Shown: piece after piece, positions 45,201-58,711 of the stretch
Position numbering within the stretch: the stretch's first letter is position 1
How the letters are laid out: every line of letters starts with the position of its first letter
Assembly: GCA_030762895.1 (NCBI GenBank)
Contig: JAUPTC010000020.1
Coordinates: 186,001-250,000 of the forward strand
Length of the DNA: 64,000 bases
Direction of reading: 5' to 3'
DNA from: Sophora flavescens
Lineage: Eukaryota; Streptophyta; Magnoliopsida; Fabales; Fabaceae
Made by a program: the position numbers and the translations under genes
Notes under the pieces: generated by a model
The model's database searches: none
What the model was told of the DNA's origin: nothing
Seen by the model: only the letters and a program-made list of their open reading frames with translations

Positions 45201-48200
45201 AAAAATCCGAAAATTAACAATGTTTAGCAATTAAGCCCAATTAAGCCCAATAATGTAAAACCAAAAACAATGATTGTAAAAGTTGTAAAAAGTCCTTCTC
45301 TCTCTAGCTTGTACGACTGTAAGCTGCTATTTATACTTTTTAATCCCGACCTAACCCTAGACCAAATTAAGGGCCTCCGAATAAGCTTTCCAACAAGGTA
45401 TCATATGCCTTAATTGGGATTAAGATGAGTAAGTTAGGCCCATTTAAGTGAAGGAACATCGTGGGTCGTGCACTGATCCGCGCCAGAGAACTCGGGACCC
45501 AATTTAGCCTTGATTTTGGTCTAATTTGGCAATTCTTGTGTCACCTGAAATTGTAGGTCTCTTCTTATCTTTCTAGGGACATCAAGATCACCAAAATCCG
45601 ATATCTGTAGCTCTAGTTATACTCTGCGCATGGCAACAAGACTGGGATGAGTGAAAAATCCGAAAATTAACTATGTTTAGCAATTAAGTCCAATTAAGCC
45701 CAATAATGTAAAACCAAAAACAATGATTGTAAAAGTTGTCTAATTTCCTTCCCACTCTAGCTTGTGCGGCTGTAAACTACTATTTATGTTTTTTAATCCC
45801 GACCTAACCCTAAACCAAATTAAGGGCCTCTGAATAAGCTTTCCAACAAGGTCGGGATGAGTGAAAAATTCGAAAATTAACTATGTTTAGCAATTAAGTC
45901 CAATGAAGCCCAATAATGTAAAACCAAAAACAATTATTGTAAAAGTTGCCTTCCTTATCTTTCTAGGGACAGCAAGATCACCAAAATCCGAAATCTGTAG
46001 CTCTAGTTATGCTCTTCGCAAGGTAACAAGGTCAGGAAGAGTGAAAAATCCGAAAATTAACAATGTTTAGCAAAAACAATGATTGTAAAAGTTGTCTAAA
46101 TCCGACTCTCTCTAGCTTGTGCGGCTGTAAACTGCTATTTATGCTTATTATTCCTGACGTAACCCTAGACCAAATTAAGGGCCTTTGAATAAGCTTTCCA
46201 ACAAGGTATCATATGCCTTAATTGGGCTTAAGATGATTAAGTTAGGCCCATTTAAGTGAAGGAACATCATGGACTGCGCACTGATCGCGCCAGAGAACTC
46301 GGGACCCAATTTAACCTTGATTTTGGTCTAATTTGACAATTCTTGTGAAACCTGACAGTGTAGGTCTCTTCCTTATCTTTCTAGGGACATCAAAATCACC
46401 AAAATCTGATATCTGTAGCTCTATTTATGCTCTGAGCAATACAACAAGGTCAGGATGAGTTAAAATTCCGAAAATTAACAATGTTTAGCAATTAAGTCCA
46501 ATTAAGCCCAATAATGTAAAACCAAAAACAATGATTGTAAAAGTTGTCTAATTTCCTTCTCTCTCTAGCTTGTGCGGCTGTAAACTGCTATTTATGCTTT
46601 TTAATCCCGACCTAACCCTAGACCAAATTAAGGGCCTCTGAATAAGCTTTCCAACAAGGTATCATATGCCTTAATTGGGCTTAAGATTAGTAAGTTAGGC
46701 CATTTAACTGAAGGAATATCATGGACTGCGAACTAATCCGTGCCAGAGTACTCGGGTCCCAATTTAGCCTTGATTTTGGAATAATTTGACAATTCTTGTG
46801 AACCTGAAATTGTATGTCCCTTCCTTATCTTTCTAGGGACAACAAGATCACCAAAATCAGATATCTGTAGCTCTAGTTATACTCTGTGCATGGCAACAAG
46901 ACTGGGATGAGTGAAAAATCCGAAAATTAACAATGTTTAGCAATTAAGCCCAATTCAGACCAATAATGTAAAACCAAAAACAATGATTGTAAAAGTTGAA
47001 AAAAGTGTTTCTCTCTCTAGCTTGTGCGGCTGTAAACTGCTATTTATGCTTTTTAATCCCGACCTAACCCTAGACCAAATTAAGGGCCTCTGAATAATCT
47101 TTCCAACAAGGTATCATATGCCTTAATTGGGATTAAGATTAGTAAGTTATGCCCATTTAAGTGAAGGAATATCGTGGATTGCGCACTGATCCGCGCCAGA
47201 GTACTCGGGACCCAATTTAGCCTTGATTTTGGAATAATTTGACAATTATTGTGCATCCTGAAATTGTTGGTCCCTTCCTTATGTTTCTAGGGACAACAAG
47301 ATCACCAAAATCTGATATCTGTAGCTCTAGTTATACTCTCCGCATGCCAACAAGACTGGTATGAGTGAAAAATCCGAAAATTAACAATGTTTAGCAATTA
47401 AGCCCAATTAAGCGCAATAATGTAAAACCAAAAACAATGATTGTAAAAGTTGTAAAAAGTCCTTCTCTCTCTAGCCTGTGCGACTGTAAGCTGCTATTTA
47501 TACTTTTTAATCCCGACCTAACCCTAGACCAAATTAAGGACCTCTGAATAAGCTTTCCAACAATGTATCATATGCCTTAATTGGGATTCAGATGAGTAAG
47601 TTAGGCCCATTTAAGTGAAGGAACATCGTGGACTGTGCACTGATCCGCGCCAGAGAACTCGGGACCCAATTTAGCCTTGATTTTGGTCTAATTTAGCAAC
47701 TCTTGTGTCACCTGAAATTGTAGGTCTCTTCTTATCTTTCTAGGGACATCAAGATCACCAAAATCCGATATCTGTAGCTCTAGTTATACTCTGTGCATGG
47801 CAACAAGACTGGGATGAGTGAAAAATCCGAAAATTAACTATGTTTAGCAATTAAGTCCAATTAAGCCCAATAATGTAAAACCAAAAACAATGATTGTAAA
47901 AGTTGTCTAATTTCCTTCTCTCTCTAGCTTGCGCGGCTGTAAACTGTTATTTATGCTTTTTAATCCCGACCTAACCCTAAACCAAATTAAGAGCCTCTGA
48001 ATAAGCTTTCCAACAAGGTCGGGATGAGTGAAAAATCCGAAAATTAACAATGTTTAGCAATTAAGTCCAATTAAGCCCAATAATGTAAAACCAAAAACAA
48101 TTATTGTAAAAGTTGCCTTCCTTATCTTTCTAGGGACAGCAAGAGCACCAAAATCCGAAATTTGTAGCTCTAGTTATGCTCTGCGTAAGGTAACAAGGTC

Positions 48201-50990
48201 AGGAAGAGTGAAAAATCTGAAAATTAACAATGTTTATCAAAAACAATGATTGTAAAAGTTGTCTAAATCCGACTCTCTCTGGCTTGTGCGGCTGTAAACT
48301 GTTATTTATGCTTATTATTCCTGACGTAACCCTTGACCAAATTAAGGGCCTTTGAATAAGCTTTCCAACAAGGTATCATATGCCTTGATTGGGCTTAAGA
48401 TGATTAAGTTAGGCCCATTTAAGTGAAGGAACATCATGGACTGCGCACTGATCGCGCCAGAGAACTCGGGACCCAATTTAACCTAGATTTTGGTCTAATT
48501 TGACAATTCTTGTGAAACCTGACATTGTAGGTCTCTTCCTTATCTTTCTAGGGACATCAAAATCACAAAAATCCGATATCTGTAGCTCTAGTTATGCTCT
48601 GAGCAATACAACAAGGTCAGGATGAGTGAAAATTCCGAAAATTAACAATGTTTAGCAATTAAGTCCAATTAAGCCCAATAATGTAAAACCAAAAACAATG
48701 ATTGTAAAAGTTGTCTAATTTCCTTCTCTCTCTAGCTTGTGCGGCTGTAAACTGCTATTTATGCTTTTTAATACCGACCTAACCCTAGACCAAATTAAGG
48801 GCCTCTGAATAAGCTTTCCAACAAGGTATCATATGCCTTAATTGGGATTAAGATTAGTAAGTTAGGCCCATTTAAGTGAAGGAATATCGTGGACTGCGCA
48901 CCGATCCGCGCCAAAGTACTCGGGACCCAATTTAGCCTTGATTTTGGAATAATTTGACAATTATTGTGGAACCTGAAATTGTTGGTCCCTTCCTTATGTT
49001 TCTAGGGACACCAAGATCACCAAAATCTGATATCTGTTGCTCTAGTTATACTCTGCGCAAGCCAACAAGACTGGTATGAGTGAAAAATCCGAAAATTAAC
49101 AATGTTTAGCAATTAAGCCCAATTAAGCCCAATAATGTAAAACCAAAAACAATGATTGTAAAAGTTGTAAAAAGTCCTTCTCTCTCTAGCTTGTGCGACT
49201 GTAAGCTGCTATTTATACTTTTTAATCCCTACCTAACCCTAGACCAAATTAAGGGCCTCTGAATAAGCTTTCCAACAAGGTATCATATGCCTTAATTGGG
49301 ATTAAGATGAGTAAGTTAGGCCCATTTAAGTGAAGGAATATCGTGGACTGTCCACTGATCCGCGCCAGAGAACTCGGGACCCAATTTAGCCTTGATTTTG
49401 GTATAATTTGGCAATTCTTGTGTCACCTGAAATTGTAGGTCTCTTCTTATCTTTCTAGGGACATCAAGATCACCAAAATCCGATATCTGTAGCTCTAGTT
49501 ATTCTCTGCGCATGGCAACAAGACTGTGATGAGTGAAAAATCCGAAAATTATCTATGTTTAGCAATTAAGTCCAATTAAGCCCAATAATGTAAAACCAAA
49601 AACAATGATTGTAAAAGTTGTCTAATTTCCTTCTCTCTCTAGCTTGTACGGCTGTAAACTGTTATTTATGCTTTTTAATCCCGACCTAACCCTAAACCAA
49701 ATTAAGAGCCTCTGAATAAGCTTTCCAACAAGGTCGGGATGAGTGAAAAATCCGAAAATTAACTATGTTTAGCAATTAAGTCCAATTAAGCCCAATAATG
49801 TAAAACCAAAAACAATTATTGTAAAAGTTGCCTTCCTTATCTTTCTAGGGACAGCAAGATCACCAAAATCCGAAATTTGTAGCTCTAGTTATGCTCTGCG
49901 CAAGGTAACAAGGTCAGGAAGAGTGAAAAATCCGAAAATTAACAATGTTTAGCAAAAACAATGATTGTAAAAGTTGTCTAAATCCGACTCTCTCTGGCTT
50001 GTGCGGCTGTAAACTGCTATTTATGCTTATTATTCCTGACGTAACCCTAGTCCAAAATAAGGGCCTTTGAATAAGCTTTCCAACAAGGTATCATATGCCT
50101 TAATTGGGCTTAAGATGATTAAGTTAGGCCCATTTAAGTGAAGGAACATCATGGACTGCGCACTGATCGCGCCAGAGAACTCGGGACCCAATTTCAAATT
50201 GATTTTGGTCTAATTTGACAATTCTTGTGAAACCTGACATTGTAGGTCTTTTCCTTATCTTTCTAGGGACATCAAAATCACCAAAATCCGATATCTGTAG
50301 CTCTAGTTATGCTCTGAGCAATACAACAAGGTCAGGATGAGTGAAAATTCCGAAAATTAACAATGTTTAGCAATTAAGTCCAATTAAGCCCAATAATGCA
50401 AAACCAAAAACAATGATTGTAAAAGTTGTCTAATTTCCTTCTCTCTCTAGCTTGTGCGGCTGTAAACTGCTATTTATACTTTTTATTCCCGACCTAACCC
50501 TAGACCAAATTAAGGGACTCTGAATAAGCTTTCCAACAAGGTATCATATGCCTTAATTGGGCTTAAGATTAGTAAGTTAGGCCAATTTAAGTGAAGGAAT
50601 ATCATGGACTGCGAACTGATCCGTGCCAGAGTACTCGGGACCCAATTTAGCCTTGATTTTGGAATAATTTGACAATTCTTGTGAACCTGAAATTGTATGT
50701 CCCTTCCTTATCTTTCTAGGGACAGCAAGATCACCAAAATCCGATATCTGTAGCTCTAGTTATGCTCTGCTAAAGGCAACAAGGACAGGATGAGTGAAAA
50801 ATCCGAAAATTAACAATGTTTAGCAATTAAGCCCAATATTGTAATACCAAAAACAATGATTGTAAAAGTTGTCTAATTTCCTTCTCTCTCTGGCTTGTGC
50901 GGCTGTAAACTGCTATTTATGCTTATTAATCCTGACCTAACCCCAGACCAAATTAAGGGCCTCTGAATAAGCTTTCCAACAAGGTATCAT
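36277..50990 (-). repeat. Higher-order repeat, about 2.17 kb per unit
   Basis: A marker junction (CCAACAAGGTCGGGATGAG or variant) recurs at 37182, 39339, 41508, 43675, 45843, 48010 and 49725, spacing 2157, 2169, 2167, 2168, 2167 and 1715. Within a unit the CCAACAAGGT sites are about 355, 453, 453, 453 and 453 bp apart, so one shortened and four full monomers make the unit. The last interval lacks most of one monomer. Confidence 0.9.
38430..47100 (-). repeat. 4.33-kb tandem duplication of two higher-order units
   Basis: 38430-42769 and 42770-47100 are almost identical and share private variants (TTAGAAATTAGGTCC at 39379 and 43716; CACCGAAATCC at 39475 and 43811; AATTATTTCGGAACC at 40742 and 45077). 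Neighbouring single units lack these, so a two-unit block was duplicated recently, or was collapsed or expanded in assembly. Confidence 0.87.
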
Positions 50991-52445
50991 ATGCCTTAAT
51001 TTCTTAAATGGGCCTAACTTACTAATCAGTGTAGAACTCGGGACCCAATTTAGCCTTGATTTTGGAATAATTTGACAATTCTTGTGAACCTGAAATTGTA
51101 GGTCCCTTCCTTATCTTTCTAGGGACAGTACGATCATCAAAATCCGATATCTGTAGCTCTAGTTATGCTCTGCACAAGGCAACAAGGTCAGAAAGAGTGA
51201 AAAATCCGAAAATTAACAATGTTTAGCAATTATGCCCAATTAATCCCATTAATGTAAAACCGAAAACAATGATTGTAAAAGTTGTCTAATTTCCTTCTCT
51301 CTCCAGCTTGTGCGGCTGTAAACTGCTATTTATGGTTTTTAATCCCGACCTAACCCTAGACCAAATTAAGGGCCTCTGAATACGCTTTCCAACATGGTAT
51401 CGTATGCCTTAATTGGGCTTAAGATTAGTAAGTTAGGCCCATTTAAGTGAAGGAATATCATGGACTGCGAACTGATCCGTGCCAGAGAACTCGGGACCCA
51501 ATTTTGCCTTGATTTTGGAATAATTTGACAATTCTTGTGCACCTGAAATTGTAGGTCCCTTCCTTATCTTTCTAGGGACAGCAAGATCATCAAAATCCGA
51601 TATCTGTAGCTCTAGTTATGCTCTGCACAAGGCAACAAGGTCAGAAAGAGTGAAAAATCTGAAAATTAACAATGATTGGCATTTAAGCCCAATTAAGCCC
51701 AATAATGTAAAACCAAAAGCAATGATTGTGAAAGTTGTCTAATTTCCTTCTCTCTCTAGCTTGTGCAGCTGTAAACTGCTATTTATGCTTTTTAATCCCG
51801 ACCTAAACCTAGACCTAATTACGGGCCTCTGAATAGGCTTTCCAAAAAGGTATCATATGCCTTAATTGGGCTTAAGATTAGTAAGTTAGGCCCATTTAAG
51901 TGAAGGAATATCATGGACCGCGCACTGATCCGCGCCAGAGAACTCGGGACCCAATTTAGCCTTGATTTTGTCCTAATTTGACAATTCTTGTGAAATATGA
52001 AATTGTGGGTCTCTTCCTTATCTTTCTAGGGACAGCAAGATGACCAAAATCCGATGTCTGTAGCTCAAGTTATGCTCTGCGCAAGGCAACAAGGTCGGGA
52101 TGAAAAATCAGAAAATTAACAATGTTTAGCAATTAAGCACAATTAAGCCCTATAATAGAAAAGCAAAAGCAATGATTGTAAAAGTTGTCTAATTTCCGTC
52201 TGTCTCTGGCTTGTGCAGCTGTAAACTTCTATTTATGCTTATTAATCTTGACGTAACCCTAGAACAAATTAAGGGCCTCTAAATAGGCTTTCCAACAAGG
52301 TATCATATGCCTTAATTGGGCTTACGATAAGTAACTTAGGCCCATTTAAGTGACAGATATCGGATTTTGGTGATCTTGTTGTCCCATGAAAGATAAGGAA
52401 GAGACCAAAAAATTCAGGTTTCATAATAATGTAAAAGCAAAATAG

Positions 52446-52750
52446 ACTTGTTTGGGCTCCATTTGGACCAAAGAAGTACAAATTGGCCCAGTTAGGTCCT
52501 ATATGACCTAAAAAGTCCATTTGGGCTCTATTAGGATCAAACAAGTCCATTTGGGCTCTAATAGGACCAAAGAAGTTCAAATTGGCCCAGTTAGGTCCTA
52601 TATGACCTAAAATGTCCAATTAGGCTCTATTAGGATCAAACAAGTCCATTTGGGCTCCAATAGGACCAACGAAGTACAAATTGGCCCAGTTAGGTCGTAT
52701 ATGACCTAAAAAGTGCATTTTGGCTCTATTAGGATCAAACAAGTCCATTT
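52446..52750. repeat. 99-bp tandem repeat, about three copies
   Basis: AAGTACAAATTGGCCCAG-type sequence recurs at about 52472, 52571 and 52671. Because 99 is a multiple of three, the minus strand stays open over it (52269-52619) with a 33-residue periodicity, but there is no sign it is a gene. Flanked on the left by a plus-oriented satellite piece. Confidence 0.9.
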
Positions 52751-53074
52751 GGCCCACTTAGGTAACGGAACATCGGATTAAATTGTAAAGCCTAATGTAT
52801 AAGGGCCTCTGAATAAGCTTTCCATCAAGGTATCATATGCCTTAATTGGGCTTAAGATTTGTAAGTTAGGCCCATTTAAGTGAAGGAACATCATGGACTG
52901 TGCACTGATACGCGCCAGAGAAATCGGGACCCAATTTAGCCTTGATTTTGGTCTAATTTGATAATTCTTGAGAAACCTGAAATTGTAGGTCTCTTCCTTA
53001 TCTTTCTAGGGACAACAAGATCACAAAAATCTGATATCTGTAGCTCTAGTTATGCTCTGCGTAAGACAACAAGG

Positions 53075-53998
53075 TCAGGATGAGTGAAAAATCCGAAAAT
53101 TAACAATGTGTAGCAATTAAGCCCAATTAAGCTCAATAATGTGAAAGCAAAAACAATGATTGTAAAAGTTGTCTAAATCCGACTATCTCTGGCTTGTGCG
53201 GCTGTAAACTGCGATTTATGCTTATTAATCCTGACCTAACCCTAGACCAAATTAAGGGCCTCTGAATAAGCTTTCCAACATGGAATCATATGCCTTAATT
53301 GGGCTTAAGATGAGTAAGTTAGGCCCATTTAAGTGAAGGAACATCATGGACCGCGCACTGATCCTCACTAGAGAACTGGGGACCCAATTTAGCCTTGATT
53401 TTGGTCTAATTTGATAATTCTTGAGAAACCTGACATTGTAGGTCTCTTCCTTATCTTTCTAGGGACAGCAAGATCACCAAAATCCGATATCTGTAGCTCT
53501 AGTTATACTCTGCGCATGGCAACAAGGTCGGGATGAGTGAAAAATCCGAAAATTAACAATGTGTAGCAATTAAGCCCAATTAAGCTCAATAATGTGAAAG
53601 CAAAAACAATGATTGTAAAAGTTGTCTAAATCCGACTATCTCTGGCTTGTGCGGCTGTAAACTGCGATTTATGCTTATTAATCCTGACCTAACCCTAGAC
53701 CAAATTAAGGGCCTCTGAATAAGCTTTCCAACATGGAATCATATGCCTTAATTGGGCTTAAGATGAGTAAGTTAGGCCCATTTAAGTGAAGGAACATCAT
53801 GGACCGCGCACTGATCCTCACTAGAGAACTGGGGACCCAATTTAGCCTTGATTTTGGTCTAATTTGATAATTCTTGAGAAACCTGACATTGTAGGTCTCT
53901 TCCTTATCTTTCTAGGGACAGCAAGATCACCAAAATCCGATATCTGTAGCTCTAGTTATACTCTGCGCATGGCAACAAGGTCGGGATGAGTGAAAAAT
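53075..53998 (-). repeat. Near-perfect 453-bp monomer duplication
   Basis: 53075-53545 and 53528-53998 share every private variant I compared (ACATGGAATCATATG, GATCCTCACTAGAGAACTGG, GTGAAAGCAAAAAC), offset 453 bp. A single-monomer duplication outside the higher-order region. Confidence 0.88.
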
Positions 53999-56900
53999 CC
54001 GAAAATTAACAATGTTTAGCAATTAAGCCCAATTAAGCCCAATAATGTAAAACCAAAAACAATGATTGTAAAAGTTGTCTAATTTCCTTCTCTCTCAGAC
54101 TTGTGCGGTAGCAGTTTACAGCCCCACAAACCAGAGAGAGACGGAATAGGCGTATGGCACCATTATTGGGCTTTACAAGGCAACTAGACCAAATTAAGGG
54201 CCTCTGAATAAGCTTTTCAACAAGGTATCATATGCTTAATTGGGCTTAAGATGAGTAAGTTAGGCCCATTTAAGTGAAGGAACATCATGGACTGCGCACT
54301 GATCCGCGCCAGAGAACTTCGGACCCAATTTAGCCTTGATTTTGGCCTAAATTGAAAATTTTTGTGTCACCTGAAATTGTAGGTCTCTTGCTTATCTTTC
54401 TAGAGACAGCAAGATCACCAAAATCTGATATCTGTAGCTCTAGCTATACTCTGCGCATGGCAACAAGACTGGGATGAGTGAAAAATACGAAAATTAACTA
54501 TGTTTAGCAATTATGCCCAATTAAGCCCAATAATGTAAAACCAAAAACAATGATTGTAAAATTTGTCTAATTTCCTTTTCTCTCTAGCTTGTGCGGCTGT
54601 AAACTGCTATTTATGCTTTTTAATCCCGACCGAACCCTAGACCAAATTAAGGGCCTCTGGATAAGCTTTCCAACAAGGTATCATATGCCTTAATTGGGTT
54701 TAAGATTAGTAAGTTAGGCCCATTTAAGTGAACGAATATCATGGACTGCGCACTGATCCGCGCAAGAGAACTCGGGACCCAATTTAGCATTGATTTTGGT
54801 CTAATTTGACAATTCTTGTGAACCTGAAATTGTAGGTCCCTACCTTATCTTTCTAGGGACAACAAGATCAACAAAATCCGATATCTGTAGCTCTAGTTAT
54901 ACTCTGCACATGGCAACAAGGTCGGGATGAGTAAAAAATCCGAAAATTAACAATGTTTAGCAATTAAGCCCAATTAAGCCCAATAATATAAAAGCAAAAG
55001 CAAGGATTGTAAGAGTAGTCTAATTTTCGTCTGTCTCTGGCTTGTGCGGCTCTAAACTTCTATGTATGCTTATTAATCTTGACGTAACCCTAGAACAAAT
55101 TAAGAGCCTCTGAATAGGCTTTCCAACAAGGTATCAAATGCCTTAATTGAGCTAAAGATGAGTAAGTTAGGCCTATTTAAGTGAAGGAACATCATGGACT
55201 GCCCACTGATCCGCGCCAGAGAACTTCGGACCCAATTTAGCCTTGATTTTGGCCTAAATTGACAACTCTTGTGTCACCTGAAATTTTAGGTCTCTTCCTT
55301 ATCTTTCTAGGGACAGCAAGATCACAAAAATCCGATATCTGTAGCTCTAGTAATACTCTGCGCATGGCAACAAGGTCGGCATGAGTGAAAAATCCAAAAA
55401 TTAACAATGTTTAGCAATTAAGCCCAATTAAGCCCAATAATGTAAAACCAAAACCAATGATTGTGCGGCTGTAAACTGCTATTTTTGCTTATTAATCCTG
55501 ACCTAACCCTAGACCAAATTAACGGCCTCTAAATAAGCTTTCCAATAAGGTATCATACGCCTTAATTGGGCTAAAGATGAGTAAGTTAGGCCCATTTAAG
55601 TGAAGGAACCTCATGGACTGAGCACTGATCCGTGCCAGAGAACTTCGGACCCAATTTCGACTTGATTTTGGCCCAAATTGACAATTCTTGTGTCACCTGA
55701 AATTGTAGGTCTCTTTCTTATTTTTCTAGGGATAGCAAGATCACCAAAATCCGATATCTGTAGCTCTAGTTTTGCTCTGCCCAAGGCAACAAGGTCAGGA
55801 AGAGAGAAAAATACGAAAATTAACAATGTTTAGCAATTAAGCCCAATAATGTAAAACCAAAAACAATGATTCTAAAAGTTGTCCAATTTCCGTCTCTCTC
55901 AGGCTTGTGCAGCTGTTAACTGCTATTTATGCTTATTAATCCTGACCTAACCCTTGACCAAATTAAGGTCCTCCGAATAAGATTTCCAACAAGGTATCAT
56001 ATGCCTTAATTGGGCTTAAGATGAGTAAGTTAGGCACATTTAAGTGAAAGAACATCATGGACTGCACACTGATCCGCGCCAGAGTACTCGGGACCCAATT
56101 TAGCCTTGATTTTGGCCTAATTTGACAATTCTTGTGAATCCCGAAATTGTAGGTCTCTTCCTTATCTTTCAAGGGATTGCATGATCACCAAAATCCGATA
56201 TCTGTAGCTCTAGTTATGCTCTGCGCATGGAAACAAGGTCGGGAAGAGTGAAAAATCCAAAAATTAACAATGTTTACCAATTAAGCCCAATTAATCCCAA
56301 TAATATAAAAGCAAAAGCAATGATTTTGCGGCTATAAACTGGTATTTTTGCTTATTAATCCTGACCTAAACCTAGACCAAATTAAGGGCCTCTGAATAAG
56401 CTTTTCAACAAGTTATCATATACCTTAATTGGGCTAAAGATGAGTAAGTTAGGCCCATTTAAGTGAAGGAACATCATGGACTGCGCACTGATCAGTGCCA
56501 GAGAACTTCGGACCCAATTTAGACTAGATTTTGGCCTAAATTGACAATTCTCGTGTCACCTGAAATTGTTGGTCTCTTCCTTATTTTTCTAGGGATAGCA
56601 AGATCACCAAAATCCGATATCTGTAGCTCTAGATTTGCTCTGCACAAGGCAACAAGGTCAGGAAGAGTGAAAAATCCGAAAATTAACAATGTTTAGCAAT
56701 TAAGCCCAATAATGTAAAACCAAAAACAATGATTGTAAAAGTTTTCTAATTTCCGTCTCTCTCTGGCTTGTGCGGCTGTAAACTGCTATTTATGCTTATT
56801 AATCCTGACCTAACCCTTGACCAAATTTAGGGCCTCTGAATAAGCTTTCCAACAAGGTATCATATGCCTTAATTAGGCTTAAGATGAGTAAGTTAGGCCC

Positions 56901-58211
56901 ATTTAAGTGAAGGAACATCATGGAGGGCGTACTGATCCGCGCCAGAGAACTCGGGACCCAATTTAACCTTGAGTATGGAATAATTTGACAATTCTCGTGA
57001 ACCTGAAATTGTAGGTCCCTTCCTTATCTTTCTAGGGACAGCAAGATCATCAAAATCCGATGTCTGTAGCTCTAGTTATACTCCGCGCAAGGCAACAAGG
57101 TCAGGAAGAGTGAAAAATCCGAAAATTAACAATGTTTAGCAATTATGCCCAATAATGTAATAGCAAAAACAATGATTGTAAAAGTTGTCTAATTTCCGTC
57201 TCACTCTGGCTTGTGCGGCTGTAAACTACTATTATTGCTTATTAATATTGACGTTACCCTAGAACAAAATAAGGGCCTCTGAATAGGCATTCCAACCAGG
57301 TATCATATGCCTTAATTGGGCTTAAGATTAGTAAGTTGGCCCCATTTAAGTGAAGGAACATCATGGACTGCGCACTGATCCGTGCTAGAGAACTCGGGAT
57401 CCAATATAGCCTTGATTTTGGCCTAATTTGATAATTCTTTGGCAATATGAAATTGTGGGTCTCTTCCTTATCTTTCTAGGGACAGCAAGATCATCAAAAT
57501 GCGATATCTGTAGCTCTAGTTATACTCTGCGCATGGCAACAAGACTGGGATGAGTGAAAAATCCGAAAATTGACAATGTTTGGCAATTAAGCCCAATAAT
57601 GTAAATCCAAAAACAATGATTGTAAAAGTTGTCTAATTTCCATCTCTCTCTGGCTTGTGCGGCTGTAAACTGCCAATTTTGCTTATTAATCCCGACCTAA
57701 CCCTTGACCAAACTAAGGGACTCTGAATAAGCTTTCCAACAAGGTATCATATGCCTTAATTGGGCTTAAGATGAGTAAGTTAGGCCCATTTAAGTGAAAG
57801 AACATCATGGACTGCGCACTGATCCGTGGCAGAGAACTCGGAATTTAGCCTTGATTTTGGTCTAATTTGACAATTCTTGTAAAACCTGACATTGTAGGTC
57901 TCTTCGTTATCTTTTCAGGTACAGTAAAGTCACCAAAATCCGATATCTATAGCTGTAGTTATACTCTGCGCATGGCAACAAGGTCGGGATGAGTGAAAAA
58001 TCCGAAAATTAATAATGTTTAGCAATTAAGCCCAATAATGTAAAACAAAAAACAATGATTGTAAAAGTTGTCTAATTTCTTTCTCTCTCTAGCTTGTGCG
58101 GTTGTAAACTGCTATTTATGCTTTTTAATCCCGACCTAACCATAGACCAAATTAAGGGCCTCTGAATAAGCTTTCCAACAAGGTATCATATGCCTTAATT
58201 GGGCTTAAGAT

Positions 58212-58711
58212 NNNNNNNNNNNNNNNNNNNNNNNNNNNNNNNNNNNNNNNNNNNNNNNNNNNNNNNNNNNNNNNNNNNNNNNNNNNNNNNNNNNNNNNNN
58301 NNNNNNNNNNNNNNNNNNNNNNNNNNNNNNNNNNNNNNNNNNNNNNNNNNNNNNNNNNNNNNNNNNNNNNNNNNNNNNNNNNNNNNNNNNNNNNNNNNNN
58401 NNNNNNNNNNNNNNNNNNNNNNNNNNNNNNNNNNNNNNNNNNNNNNNNNNNNNNNNNNNNNNNNNNNNNNNNNNNNNNNNNNNNNNNNNNNNNNNNNNNN
58501 NNNNNNNNNNNNNNNNNNNNNNNNNNNNNNNNNNNNNNNNNNNNNNNNNNNNNNNNNNNNNNNNNNNNNNNNNNNNNNNNNNNNNNNNNNNNNNNNNNNN
58601 NNNNNNNNNNNNNNNNNNNNNNNNNNNNNNNNNNNNNNNNNNNNNNNNNNNNNNNNNNNNNNNNNNNNNNNNNNNNNNNNNNNNNNNNNNNNNNNNNNNN
58701 NNNNNNNNNNN
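58212..58711. other. Assembly gap (500 N)
   Basis: Exactly 500 N. By comparison with copy A the missing piece should contain about 1.2 kb or more (the counterpart of 427-1100 and the unknown in gap 1), so the length is a placeholder. Confidence 0.99.

Larger units (their letters stand above)
34889..58211 (-). repeat. Satellite array, minus orientation
   Basis: About 23 kb of tandem monomers, mostly 443-454 bp apart by the spacing of CCAACAAGGT. Interrupted by small plus-oriented pieces (51003-51028, 52354-52407, 54108-54150) and a 99-bp repeat block. No credible gene; short ORFs reading through monomers use non-ATG starts and vary. The array ends in the second N gap. Confidence 0.95.
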
